A stretch of 64,000 nucleotides of DNA, taken from positions 3,596,001 to 3,660,000 of the forward strand of contig NZ_CP109031.1 in NCBI RefSeq assembly GCF_036226925.1. Direction: 5' to 3'. Below are positions 1 through 10,285 of this stretch, piece after piece. The notes beneath the pieces were generated by a model. It did no database searches. It was given only the letters and a program-made list of their open reading frames with translations, and had not been told where the DNA came from. The stretch is from Streptomyces sp. NBC_00659. Its GTDB lineage: Bacteria; Actinomycetota; Actinomycetes; Streptomycetales; Streptomycetaceae. The position numbers were made by a program, and so were the translations under genes. Each line of letters begins with the position of its first letter. Position 1 is the first letter of the stretch.

Positions 1-1337
1 ACACCGTCAAGGCCCCGGTCGACACCGCGATCGACTTCGCGCTGAAGACCCCGGGCTTCGGTACCGGTCTGTACGACCGCGAGGGCGGCCTCAAGGCGGG
101 CCAGCGCAAGACGTACGACATCACCGTCACGCGTACGTCGGGCTCGGACCGGCCGGTCCGGCACGAGCTCTCCTTCGAGAACAACGCCGGCGGCACCTTC
201 CGGATCCTCGGCAAGGACGAGGTGTACCTCCCGCTGAACCAGCCGGTGACCGTCAAGGTCCAGGCGGCGCCGGAGTCGGCCGGGCTCAAGAGCGCGATCC
301 TGGAGGTCGACGACCCGCGCACCGAGGGCGTCGACAAGCAGATCCTCTCGACCGTCGTCGTCTCCTCGCCGCTGAAGTACACCTACAGCGCGTCGAGTTC
401 GGTGCAGCGCAACAGCACCACCTCGTACTTCGTGACGGTCCCCGAGGGCGCCAAGTCCCTGGAGGCCGCGATCGGCGGGCTGAAGGACAAGAGCCAGACC
501 CGGTTCATCGCGATCCACCCGTACGGCGTTCCGGTCGACAACACCAGCACCCCGTACTGCTACAACAACTACCTCGACGGCAACGGCTGCAAGCCCGACG
601 TGCGTTCGTACGCGGACCCGCAGCCCGGCGTCTGGGAGATCGAGGTCGAGGCGCGCCGCACCTCGCCGCTGCTCGACAACCCGTACAAGCTGGATGTCGC
701 CGTGCTCGGCGCGGCCTTCGACCCGGCCGTCGTGACCGTCCCCGAGGCCAAGGTCGGCACCCCGGCCACCGCCTCCTGGAAGGTGACGAACAACTTCGCC
801 GCGATCGACGGCAAGCTGAAGGGCGGTCCGCTCGGTTCCTCCAAGAACGCGCGGCCGACCATCGCCGACGGCGCGACGCAGACCACCACGGTCGAGGTGC
901 CCGCGGGCGCCGCGTCGCTCGACGTGGTCATCGGCAACGTCTCCGACAACGCCGCCGACCTCGACCTGACGGTGTACAACGCCGCCGGGGCCGTCGTCGG
1001 GCAGTCCGCGGACGGTGACTCGGAGGAGGCCGTCTCCATCGCCTCCCCCGCCGCCGGTACGTACACCATCGAGGTCGCGGGCTATTCGGTCCCGTCGGGT
1101 TCGACGGCGTACGACTACCAGGACGTGTTCTTCTCCAGCGCGCTCGGCACGGTCACGGTCGACGACTCCACCCCGGTGAAGCTCGCCACCGGCGCGTCGG
1201 CCACGGTGTCCGGCTCGGTCACCGCCGCCGCGGCGGCACCCGAGGGACGCGAGTTCTTCGGTCAGGTCCAGCTGGTGAACGCGCGCGGCACGGTCGCGGG
1301 CCTCGGCAGCGTGAAGATCGAGAAGGTCACGCCGTAG
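1..1337 (+). CDS. S8-type secreted serine peptidase, C-terminal part (5' end outside window)
   Basis: The reading frame is open from base 3 to the TAG ending at 1337, so this is the last ~445 residues of a larger protein. No catalytic Asp/His/Ser motif is present in this part. It is a run of beta-rich, Ala/Val/Thr-rich modules without transmembrane segments, including a stretch around 900-1140 (LDVVIGNVSDNAADLDLTVYN, then GTYTIEVAGYSVP) that resembles the pre-peptidase C-terminal-like beta-sandwich found behind subtilisin domains. The DLDLTV and YTIEVAGY pattern and the tail are typical of ~1,100-residue Streptomyces S8 peptidases. Extracellular proteolysis is inferred from family; the protease identity rests on these C-terminal modules and is therefore moderate. 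A strong terminator follows directly. Confidence 0.65.
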   Translation, partial: TVKAPVDTAIDFALKTPGFGTGLYDREGGLKAGQRKTYDITVTRTSGSDRPVRHELSFENNAGGTFRILGKDEVYLPLNQPVTVKVQAAPESAGLKSAILEVDDPRTEGVDKQILSTVVVSSPLKYTYSASSSVQRNSTTSYFVTVPEGAKSLEAAIGGLKDKSQTRFIAIHPYGVPVDNTSTPYCYNNYLDGNGCKPDVRSYADPQPGVWEIEVEARRTSPLLDNPYKLDVAVLGAAFDPAVVTVPEAKVGTPATASWKVTNNFAAIDGKLKGGPLGSSKNARPTIADGATQTTTVEVPAGAASLDVVIGNVSDNAADLDLTVYNAAGAVVGQSADGDSEEAVSIASPAAGTYTIEVAGYSVPSGSTAYDYQDVFFSSALGTVTVDDSTPVKLATGASATVSGSVTAAAAAPEGREFFGQVQLVNARGTVAGLGSVKIEKVTP

Positions 1338-1376
1338 CGGTGTGACGCCCGGCCGCGCGAGCGGCCCGGGGACCTG

Positions 1377-1406
1377 GGGCGGGCGTCCGGAAACGGACGC
1401 CCGCCC
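1377..1406 (+). terminator. Intrinsic terminator after the S8 peptidase gene
   Basis: A perfect 13-bp inverted repeat (1377-1389 with 1394-1406) closes on a GAAA tetraloop and is followed by TTT. It lies 40 bp after the peptidase stop and before the convergent sigma/anti-sigma pair, so it may work in both directions. Confidence 0.85.
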
Positions 1407-1514
1407 TTTCGCGTGCCTCCCGCCCGCGGACCGTCCTGCCCCGTGCCCGGACAGCCCTTCCCGTGCCCCCGCCGGGCCGCCGTCCCTTCCGGGCCGCCCG
1501 GCCCCGACCGCGGG

Positions 1515-2318
1515 TCACCGCTCGTCGGTGGCGCACCTCATCCCCCGGGACTCGGGCAGCGCCTTGACGATCCAGGACCGGTCGCGGGCGATCTGCTGCT
1601 CCCCCGTGGTCCAGATGTCGGGCGTCGAGGTGTGCCGCTGGATGCCGATCAGGACCTCGTCGCCCCGGTGCAGCCGCGGGTCGACGGCCTGGTCCATCAG
1701 GAAGGTGACCTCCTTCTCGCCCCTGGCCGGCTTGTAGTAGTGAAAGACGTCCAGGGTGATCCGGTCCTGTGCGGTGCCGGGGACCGCGGCCACCTTGGTG
1801 ACCGTGCCCTCCACGATGAGCCGGGAGCAGGCGATGTAGCCGGGGGCGCTGAGCGAGCCCGAGTCGCCGCTGTCCTGCACCTTGTCGTCGGAGGCGGCCG
1901 AGTTGCTGCTCGTCACGTCCGACCCGCCTGTCGCGGCCAGCCAGCCCATCCCGACCACCAGCGTGGCCACCGCGGCCGCCGCCAGCGTGCCGACGACCGC
2001 GGCACGCGAAGGCCGGAAGCGCTTCTTCGGGGCGCCGCCGGGCCGCCCGCCCCCGGACGCCCGCGGCCCCTCGGCCCGCCGGTACTTCCCGGACCTCCCT
2101 GACTTCCCCGGCTTCTGGGACGCCGGGACCGGCCCGGCCGACCGCCCGCTGTCCGCCAGCGCGTCACCGATGATGACCAATTGCTCCCGGAGCACGTCCA
2201 CGTCCGCGGCGGCCGACCGGTGCTCGGCCATGAACACGACATCGTCGCGCGCGCCCTCGGGCAGTTCGGCGTCCGTGATCGCGGCCAGCAGCGCGTCCAC
2301 ACCTTCGTACTCGGCCAC
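1515..2318 (-). CDS. Single-TM protein encoded with an ECF sigma factor (probable anti-sigma-like regulator)
   Basis: 267 residues. The GTG start at 2318 lies one base past the TGA of the sigma gene (2320-2322), so the two are translationally coupled. The N-terminal ~80 residues (AEYEGVDALLAAI..., MAEHRSAAADVDVLREQL) are acidic and cytoplasmic in character. A basic Gly/Pro/Lys-rich linker follows, then one clear membrane helix (AAVVGTLAAAAVATLVVGMGW), then an extracytoplasmic Ser/Asp linker and a ~110-residue C-terminal domain with a Cys pair (YIACSR, GMRCATDER). The order cytoplasmic domain, TM, outer domain next to an ECF sigma gene is the usual anti-sigma layout. No HxxxCxxC ZAS zinc motif is visible, so anti-sigma activity is inferred from context only. 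Confidence 0.75.
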   Translation of the reverse strand: MAEYEGVDALLAAITDAELPEGARDDVVFMAEHRSAAADVDVLREQLVIIGDALADSGRSAGPVPASQKPGKSGRSGKYRRAEGPRASGGGRPGGAPKKRFRPSRAAVVGTLAAAAVATLVVGMGWLAATGGSDVTSSNSAASDDKVQDSGDSGSLSAPGYIACSRLIVEGTVTKVAAVPGTAQDRITLDVFHYYKPARGEKEVTFLMDQAVDPRLHRGDEVLIGIQRHTSTPDIWTTGEQQIARDRSWIVKALPESRGMRCATDER

Positions 2319-2319
2319 G

Positions 2320-4172
<1,853 letters not shown>

Positions 4173-4190
4173 CGCCCGGATCCACACACG

Positions 4191-4234
4191 CCCGAGGGGG
4201 CGGGCACCGACCGACCGGTGCCCGCCCCCTCGGG
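4191..4234. terminator. Bidirectional terminator between asd and pepN
   Basis: A perfect 19-bp inverted repeat (4191-4209 with 4216-4234) closes on a 6-nt loop. It sits between two convergent genes, 18 bp after asd and 28 bp before the pepN stop. Confidence 0.9.
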
Positions 4235-4262
4235 TTCTCCTGCGACGCGTCGCGTCCGCCGG

Positions 4263-6842
4263 CTAGGCGGTCGCGGCCCGCGCGTCCGCCGCCTGCGCCT
4301 TCAGGGCCCGCTCGACGCCCGAGCGGGACTCCGAGACCAGGCGCCGCAGGGCCGCGTTGGGCTCGGCCGAGGCCAGCCACGCGTCCGTCCGCGCGAGGGT
4401 CTCCTCGGCGATGTGGATGCCCGGGTAGAGGCCGGTCGCGATCTGCTGCGCGATCTCGTGCGAGCGGGCGTCCCAGATCTCCTTGACCACGGAGAAGTAC
4501 TTGTCCGTGTACGGGGCCAGCAGCTCACGCTGGTCGGCCTGCACGAAGCCGCCGATGACCGCTTCCTGCACGGCGTTCGGGAGCTTGTCGGACTCGACGA
4601 CCGAGGCCCACGCCTCCGCCTTCGCCTCCTCGGTGGGACGGGCCGCCCGGGCGGTGGCCGCGTGCCGCTCGCCGGCCGCCGTCTTGTCACGCTCGTACTC
4701 GGCGGCGATCTCCGCGTCGTCGAAGCGTCCGACGGCCGCGAGCCGCTGCACGAACGACCAGCGCAGCTCGGTGTCGACGGCGAGGCCCTCGATGGTCTCG
4801 CGGCCTTCGAGCAGGGCCTCCAGGAGGTCCAGCTGCTCCGGCGTGCGCGCGGTCACCGCGAAGGCGCGCGCCCAGGCCAGCTGGTGGTCGCTCGCGGCCT
4901 CGGCCGAGCGCAGGTGGGCGAGCGTCGCGTCCGTCCAGCGGGTCAGCAACGCCTCGCGGGCGGTCGGGTCGGCGTACAGCTCGATGGCGAGCTTCACCTG
5001 GCGGTGCAGCGACTGGACGACACCGATGTCGGACTCCTTGCCGATGCCGGACAGCACCAGCTCCAGGTAGTCGCGGGCGGCGAGTTCGGCGTCGCGGGTC
5101 ATGTCCCAGGCCGAGGCCCAGCACAGGGCGCGCGGCAGGGAGGACGCGAAGTCGCCGAGGTGCTCGGTGACGACGGCCAGCGAGTCCTCGTCGAGGCGGA
5201 CCTTGGCGTACGACAGGTCGTCGTCGTTGAGCAGGATCACGGCGGGACGGCGCTTGCCGACGAGCTGCGGTACGGCGGTCAGTTCACCGTCCACGTCCAG
5301 CTCGACGCGCTCGTCGCGCACCAGCTTGCCGCTGTCGCCGTCGAGCTCGTACAGGCCGACCGCGATGCGGTGCGGGCGCAGCGTCGGCGCGCCCTGGGCG
5401 CCGGCGGGCAGGGCCGGGGCCTCCTGGCGGACGGCGAAGGAGGTGACGACACCGTCGGCGTCGGTCTCGATCTCGGGCCGCAGGATGTTGATCCCGGCGG
5501 TCTGGAGCCACTTCTGCGACCAGGTCCCGAGGTCGCGTCCGGAGGTCTGCTCCAGGGCGCCGAGCAGGTCGGACAGCTGGGTGTTCCCGAAGGCGTGGGC
5601 CTTGAAGTAGGCCTGGACGCCGCGGAAGAACTCGTCCATGCCGACGTAGGCGACGAGCTGCTTGAGGACGGAGGCGCCCTTGGCGTACGTGATGCCGTCG
5701 AAGTTGACGAGCACGTCGTCGAGGTCGCGGATCTCGGCCATGATCGGGTGGGTGGAGGGCAGCTGGTCCTGCCGGTACGCCCACGTCTTCATGGAGTTGG
5801 CGAACGTGGTCCAGGAGTGCGGCCACCGGCTGTCGGGGTGGTAGGCCTGGCAGGCGATGGAGGTGTAGGTGGCGAACGACTCGTTCAGCCACAGGTCGTT
5901 CCACCACTCCATGGTCACGAGGTCGCCGAACCACATGTGGGCCAGCTCGTGCAGGATCGTCTCGGCGCGCAGCTCGTACGCGGCGTCGGTGACCTTGGAG
6001 CGGAAGACGTACTGGTCGCGGATGGTGACCGCGCCCGCGTTCTCCATCGCGCCCGCGTTGAACTCGGGCACGAAGAGCTGGTCGTACTTCGTGAACGGGT
6101 ACGCGTAGTCGAACTTCTCCTGGAACCACTCGAAGCCCTGCCGGGTGACCTCGAAGATCGCGTCCGAGTCGAGGAACTCGGCGAGCGAGGGGCGACAGTA
6201 GATGCCGAGCGGGACGGTCTGGCCGTCCTTCTCGTACACGCTGTGCACGGAGTGGTACGGGCCGACGATCAGCGCGGTGATGTACGTCGAGATCCGCGGC
6301 GTCGGCTCGAAGACCCAGACGTCGTCCTTGGGCTCCGGGGTCGGCGAGTTGGAGACGACCGTCCAGCCGTTCGGCGCCTTCACGGTGAACTGGAAGGTCG
6401 CCTTGAGGTCGGGCTGCTCGAAGGACGCGAAGACGCGGCGCGCGTCGGGCACCTCGAACTGGGTGTACAGGTAGGCCTGCTGGTCGACGGGGTCGACGAA
6501 CCGGTGCAGTCCCTCACCGGTGTTGGTGTACGCGCAGTCGGCGACGACACGGAGGACGTTGCGCCCCTGAAGGAGCCCGGGCAGCGCGATCCGCGAGTCC
6601 TCGAAGACCTCGGCCGGGTCGAGCGGGTCGCCGTTGAGGGTGACTTCGTGGACGGCCGGGGCCACCAGGTCGATGAAGGACTCCGCGCCGGTCTCGGCGG
6701 AGTCGAAGCGCACCGTGGTCACGGACCGGTAGGTGCCGCCCTCCTGCGCGCCGGACAGGTCGAGATCGACCTCGTACGAGTCAACGGTGAGCAGCTTCGC
6801 GCGCTGCTGCGCCTCTTCGCGGGTCAGGTTTGTGCCAGGCAC
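4263..6842 (-). CDS. pepN: Aminopeptidase N (M1 family zinc metallopeptidase)
   Basis: 859 residues, a full-length actinobacterial M1 enzyme. It removes N-terminal residues from peptides in the cytoplasm; no signal peptide is seen. The exopeptidase motif GAMEN is in EFNAGAMENAGAVT. The zinc site HELAH at residues 298-302 continues to the distal glutamate in WLNESFATY, the canonical HExxH-x18-E arrangement. The C-terminal half is the helical ERAP1-like domain. The GTG start at 6842 (MPGTNLTREEAQQRA) is preceded by GAGGAG. It is transcribed towards asd and ends at the shared terminator. Confidence 0.96.
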   Translation of the reverse strand: MPGTNLTREEAQQRAKLLTVDSYEVDLDLSGAQEGGTYRSVTTVRFDSAETGAESFIDLVAPAVHEVTLNGDPLDPAEVFEDSRIALPGLLQGRNVLRVVADCAYTNTGEGLHRFVDPVDQQAYLYTQFEVPDARRVFASFEQPDLKATFQFTVKAPNGWTVVSNSPTPEPKDDVWVFEPTPRISTYITALIVGPYHSVHSVYEKDGQTVPLGIYCRPSLAEFLDSDAIFEVTRQGFEWFQEKFDYAYPFTKYDQLFVPEFNAGAMENAGAVTIRDQYVFRSKVTDAAYELRAETILHELAHMWFGDLVTMEWWNDLWLNESFATYTSIACQAYHPDSRWPHSWTTFANSMKTWAYRQDQLPSTHPIMAEIRDLDDVLVNFDGITYAKGASVLKQLVAYVGMDEFFRGVQAYFKAHAFGNTQLSDLLGALEQTSGRDLGTWSQKWLQTAGINILRPEIETDADGVVTSFAVRQEAPALPAGAQGAPTLRPHRIAVGLYELDGDSGKLVRDERVELDVDGELTAVPQLVGKRRPAVILLNDDDLSYAKVRLDEDSLAVVTEHLGDFASSLPRALCWASAWDMTRDAELAARDYLELVLSGIGKESDIGVVQSLHRQVKLAIELYADPTAREALLTRWTDATLAHLRSAEAASDHQLAWARAFAVTARTPEQLDLLEALLEGRETIEGLAVDTELRWSFVQRLAAVGRFDDAEIAAEYERDKTAAGERHAATARAARPTEEAKAEAWASVVESDKLPNAVQEAVIGGFVQADQRELLAPYTDKYFSVVKEIWDARSHEIAQQIATGLYPGIHIAEETLARTDAWLASAEPNAALRRLVSESRSGVERALKAQAADARAATA

Positions 6843-6954
6843 GCGGTCATCTCCTCGTTATGTGTGGGTTGCGTCATCCTTCCACGGGACCCGCACACAG
6901 CGCGATGTCCGTTTCCCGCCGGTGCCGGTCCGTCGCGGGCGCGAGCCTGGACGC

Positions 6955-7461
6955 ATGACCACGTACACCGCACAGCCCATCGGCGCGGCCGTTCTCGAGG
7001 AGCTCCGCGCCACCGACGACGCGGGCCGCCGGCCCGCCCCGCTGACCGACGAGGAGGGCGGATCCCCGTTGCGCTGCTGCCTGCGCCGCAGCGAGCCCGG
7101 AGAGCGCGTCGCCCTGGTCTCCTACGCCCCGTTGCGCCGCTGGGCGGAACGGACCGGCGCCGAGCCCGGCCCCTACGACGAGACGGGCCCGGTCTTCATC
7201 CACGCGGACGTGTGCGCGGGCCCGGCCACGGAAGCCCTCCCGTTCACGAACGCCCACCGAACGGTCCGCCGCTACTCGGCCCAGGGGCACATCCTGGACG
7301 GCCGAATGGTCGAGGCACCGTCCGCGTTCGACGAGACCTTCACGAAGGCGTTCGCCGAGGCGTTCGCGGACCCGGAGGTGGCACTGGTCCACGTACGGGC
7401 GGTGGAGTACGGCTGCTTCCTGTACGAGGTGCGGCGGGGCCAGGGCGTGTTTCGACAGTAG
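6955..7461 (+). CDS. DUF1203 domain protein
   Basis: 168 residues. The start ATG at 6955 (MTTYTAQPIG) is chosen over an upstream in-frame extension that overlaps the pepN promoter. The sequence carries the conserved DUF1203 landmarks: PLRCCLRRSEPGERVALVSY near residue 40, GPVFIHADVC, and the C-terminal VRAVEYGCFLYEV. No membrane segment or signal is present. The biochemical function of the family is not known. It is divergent from pepN and points towards the convergent monooxygenase gene. Confidence 0.85.
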   Translation: MTTYTAQPIGAAVLEELRATDDAGRRPAPLTDEEGGSPLRCCLRRSEPGERVALVSYAPLRRWAERTGAEPGPYDETGPVFIHADVCAGPATEALPFTNAHRTVRRYSAQGHILDGRMVEAPSAFDETFTKAFAEAFADPEVALVHVRAVEYGCFLYEVRRGQGVFRQ

Positions 7462-7499
7462 CGTCCTCCGCCCGGAGGGCTGAGCGGGGCCGCCGCTCC

Positions 7500-9014
7500 C
7501 TAGGCCATGACCTCCGCGGCCCCGACGGCGGCGGTGAGGGCCGCCTCGACCGCGGCGGGATCGGGGGACTCGGCGGCCCAGGCCACATATCCGTCGGGCC
7601 GCACCAGCACCGTGGTACGGCGCTCACCCGCCCAGCGCTCCACGGCGAGACGGCCCGCACGCTCCCCGGCCCGCCCGGTCTCCCCGGTCTCGTACGTCTG
7701 CGGGGCGATCAGGACGAACCTCCCGCCCCGCAGTGCCTCGTAGAGCCGGCCGCTCCTCAGCGGGATGTCGGTGGCGCGGGTGCCGACCGACGGGTGGGCA
7801 CCGCGCGGCGCCCCGTAGGCGTACCCGATGCCCGTGATCCGGCCGATCGCCTTGCGGCGCGCGGGACCGACGTGGCCGAGAACCGCGGTGATTCCCGCGC
7901 GCAGCGCCCGCGTCCAGGGGTACTTGGCCATCGCGAGGCGTACGATGCCGCCGCTGCTGCGCAGCACGGACGCGCCGACGGGGTGGCGTTCGGCCTGGTA
8001 GGTGTCCAACAGGGCCGCGTCCACCTGCCCGTTGAACACGGCGGCCAGCTTCCAGCCGAGGTTCGCCGCGTCCTGGAGTCCCGTGTTCATGCCCTGGCCG
8101 CCGGCCGGGGTGTGCACATGCGCGGCGTCGCCCGCGAGGAAGACCCGGCCCACGCGATAGGCGGGTGCCTGGCGCTCGTCGCTGTGGAAGCGGGACATCC
8201 AACGGGCGTCGCGCATGCCGTAGTCGTGCCCGAGTGCGAGCCGGGCGATCTCCTTGACCTCGTCGAGTTCGAGCGGCTCGCTGTCCGGGACGTCCCGGCC
8301 CCGGTGCCAGCCGATCACGCGGTAGTAGCCGTCACCGAAGGGGGCGATGAAGGCGAACGCGTCCCCGACCGCGTTGGCGGTCAGCAGCGACTCCGGCTCC
8401 TCGTCGAGCCGGACGTCCGCGAGCACGACGGACCGGATGACCGACCGGCCGGGGAACGGCAGCCCGATCGCCGTCCGCACCGCACTGCGCATTCCGTCCG
8501 TCCCGACGACGTAGTCGGCCACCAGCTCGTCCGGCTCCCCGTCCGGACCACGGACCTCGAGCGTCACCCCGTCCGCGTCCTGCCGCAGTCCGGCGACCTG
8601 CGTCCCGTGCAGGAACCGCACCCCGGCGTCCTCCGCCCGCTGCAGCAACGCCTTCTCCACCTCGTACTGCGGAATCACCAGGAGGTGGTTGAAGCGGGAG
8701 GGCAGCGTGTCCAGCGCGAGCGCGAGTCCGCCGAAGAGCCGGATGCGGTCGAGGGCCTCGCCCTCGCGCTCCAGGCCGTCGGCGAGCCCGCGGGCGTCGA
8801 GCTGCTCCAGAGTGCGGGCGTGCAGGACGAAGGCGCGGGAGAGATTGCTGATCCCGCGGGGGCGCTTCTCGACGAGGGTGACCGGGACGCCGGCGGCGGC
8901 GAGGTCGCCGGCCAGCAGCAGGCCGGTCGGGCCCGAGCCGACGACGACCACCCGACGGGGAGTGGAGGTGCTGGGTGCGGTCGTGGTGCTGGGCGTGTGC
9001 GTGTCGCCGGTCAT
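7500..9014 (-). CDS. FAD-dependent monooxygenase (PheA/TfdB aromatic hydroxylase family)
   Basis: 504 residues. Three flavin motifs are in order: GSGPTGLLLAGDLAAAG near the N-terminus (FAD ADP-binding), VVGTDGMRSAVR (DG motif), and FLAGDAAHVHTPAGGQGMN (GD motif). These define class A flavoprotein hydroxylases that use NAD(P)H and O2 on aromatic or polyketide substrates; members also inactivate drugs such as rifampicin. The ATG at 9014 follows GGAGGAGG, and the open frame upstream is promoter DNA. It is divergent from a TetR gene with three palindromes between the two starts, so its expression is probably released by a small molecule, which may be its substrate. Confidence 0.9.
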   Translation of the reverse strand: MTGDTHTPSTTTAPSTSTPRRVVVVGSGPTGLLLAGDLAAAGVPVTLVEKRPRGISNLSRAFVLHARTLEQLDARGLADGLEREGEALDRIRLFGGLALALDTLPSRFNHLLVIPQYEVEKALLQRAEDAGVRFLHGTQVAGLRQDADGVTLEVRGPDGEPDELVADYVVGTDGMRSAVRTAIGLPFPGRSVIRSVVLADVRLDEEPESLLTANAVGDAFAFIAPFGDGYYRVIGWHRGRDVPDSEPLELDEVKEIARLALGHDYGMRDARWMSRFHSDERQAPAYRVGRVFLAGDAAHVHTPAGGQGMNTGLQDAANLGWKLAAVFNGQVDAALLDTYQAERHPVGASVLRSSGGIVRLAMAKYPWTRALRAGITAVLGHVGPARRKAIGRITGIGYAYGAPRGAHPSVGTRATDIPLRSGRLYEALRGGRFVLIAPQTYETGETGRAGERAGRLAVERWAGERRTTVLVRPDGYVAWAAESPDPAAVEAALTAAVGAAEVMA

Positions 9015-9066
9015 GACGGCCTCCTCCTGATGCTGATGCCAATGCCAGTCGGTCAACGCCTGCCGA

Positions 9067-9208
9067 CCGACACCTGTCGGCCGACGAGCGTTGACCAGCA
9101 CCCGCCGACGCGCCTCGGGCTCATCCGGCAGACAGCTTGCCAACACCTGTTGGCCAACGCTTGTTTGCAACCATAGGGGGGCGCCACTGGACCGTCAACA
9201 CCTGTTGG
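9067..9208. promoter_or_regulatory. Three operator-like palindromes between monooxygenase and tetR
   Basis: Three copies of one inverted repeat with a CC centre are visible: CCGACACCTGTCGG at 9067-9080, CCAACACCTGTTGG at 9140-9153, and TCAACACCTGTTGG at 9195-9208. Half-sites (CCAACGCTTGTT after copy 2, GGTTGTTGGC before the tetR ATG) flank them. One copy lies 52 bp upstream of the monooxygenase start and one ends 15 bp before the tetR start, as expected for a divergent pair repressed and autoregulated by the TetR protein. The assignment to this TetR is inference. Confidence 0.75.
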
Positions 9209-9223
9209 CATACGGTTGTTGGC

Positions 9224-9823
9224 ATGCAAGTCGAGCAACAGCACGAGTCCGGCACCGCGCCCACGGCGGCCCCCCGCCGGTCCGACGCCACCCGCGGCGC
9301 GATCCTGGCCGCCGCCCGCGAGCGCTTCGCGGCCGACGGCTACGAGCGCGCGACGATCCGCGCCATCGCCAGAGAAGCGCGCATCGACCCCTCGATGGTC
9401 ATGCGCTACTACGGCTCGAAGGAAGGGCTGTTCGCGGCGGTGCTCGACGTCGATCTGCGGCTGCCCGATCCGACGGCCCTCGACCCGGACGACGCGGGCC
9501 GTGTCCTGGTGAGCCATTTCCTCGACCTGTGGGAGGAGAACGAGGTCCTCACCGCGATGCTCCGGGTCGGCGTGACCAACGCGTCCGGCGCCGAACGGAT
9601 GCAGGGCATCTTCCGGGACCAGCTCACGCCGGTGGCCAGGCTCGCCTGCCCCGACCCGGAGCAGGCTCCTGCCCGCGCCACGCTCTGCGCCTCGCAGCTG
9701 CTCGGGCTCGGGCTCACCCGCTACGTCCTGCGGCTGCCCCCGGCGGTCGCGCTGCACCGCGAGGAGATCGTGGCGTGGCTGGGCCCGACGGTGCAGCGCT
9801 ATCTGACGGCGCCACACCCGTAG
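9224..9823 (+). CDS. TetR/AcrR family transcriptional regulator
   Basis: 199 residues. The N-terminal HTH is typical: ILAAARERFAADGYERATIR, then AIAREARIDPSMVMRYYGSKEGLF at residues ~25-70. The C-terminal ligand domain is helical and variable (LTAMLRVGVTNASGAERM). The ATG at 9224 (MQVEQQHESG) is used; in-frame ATGs further upstream would place operator DNA inside the coding region. No ribosome site is obvious, so the message may be nearly leaderless. It probably controls the divergent FAD monooxygenase. Confidence 0.9.
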   Translation: MQVEQQHESGTAPTAAPRRSDATRGAILAAARERFAADGYERATIRAIAREARIDPSMVMRYYGSKEGLFAAVLDVDLRLPDPTALDPDDAGRVLVSHFLDLWEENEVLTAMLRVGVTNASGAERMQGIFRDQLTPVARLACPDPEQAPARATLCASQLLGLGLTRYVLRLPPAVALHREEIVAWLGPTVQRYLTAPHP

Positions 9824-9918
9824 GCGCCGGACCGGGCGAAGGGCGGACCTGGGCGGTTCACCCGGGACCGGCGGCGGGCCGGGGCGACTCGCCCCGTTCG
9901 GGGCGCCGCCAAAAACGC

Positions 9919-9962
9919 GACGGGGGAGTTCCCGCGCCGGTCGGCGCGGGAACTCCCCCGTC
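9919..9962. terminator. Bidirectional terminator between tetR and the small membrane protein gene
   Basis: A perfect 20-bp stem (9919-9938 with 9943-9962) closes on the loop GGTC, with an A-tract (9911-9915) on the left side that becomes a U-tract for leftward transcripts. It lies between convergent genes. Confidence 0.9.
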
Positions 9963-9989
9963 GGAGAGCCGGTGTGGACCGAGCGGGGC

Positions 9990-10229
9990 TCAGCCCTGCT
10001 TCGGCAGCTTGTGGGACTTGTCCAGGACCATCACGAGGGCGGTGATGCCCGCGAACAGCGCGATCGGCAGCACGACGTAGAGGCCGAGCGTCTCGATCGC
10101 GCTCAGGCCGGAGCCGGGGTCGTCGCCGTCGTCGCGGGTCAGCGCGAGCGCGGGGGACGACATGAGCAGCATCATCAGCGTCGTACCGGCCGCCAGGGCA
10201 CCGGCGCGCAGAGCGTTCTTCTTGTCCAC
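9990..10229 (-). CDS. Small exported or membrane protein, one C-terminal TM segment
   Basis: 79 residues. The GTG start at 10229 gives MDKKNALRAGALAAG..., a Lys-rich start followed by a hydrophobic stretch ending in SSPALA-LTRD, which looks like a signal peptide with an AxA-type cleavage site. After an acidic linker (DDGDDPGSG) there is one membrane helix (LYVVLPIALFAGITALVMVL) and a short basic tail (DKSHKLPKQG). The pattern is conserved in character for streptomycete small membrane proteins; no function is known. It lies downstream of malQ on the same strand with a 56-bp gap. Confidence 0.75.
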   Translation of the reverse strand: MDKKNALRAGALAAGTTLMMLLMSSPALALTRDDGDDPGSGLSAIETLGLYVVLPIALFAGITALVMVLDKSHKLPKQG

Positions 10230-10285
10230 GGTGCAAACGTAGCGAACACCCGACCGGGCCGCGCGTCCGGGGTGCCGTACGGAGG

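Noticed and set aside
4218..9176. 1,652-codon rightward open frame covering pepN and the monooxygenase
   Set aside because: Antisense shadow of two genes with clear motifs (HELAH, flavin boxes); such long open frames arise from GC bias.
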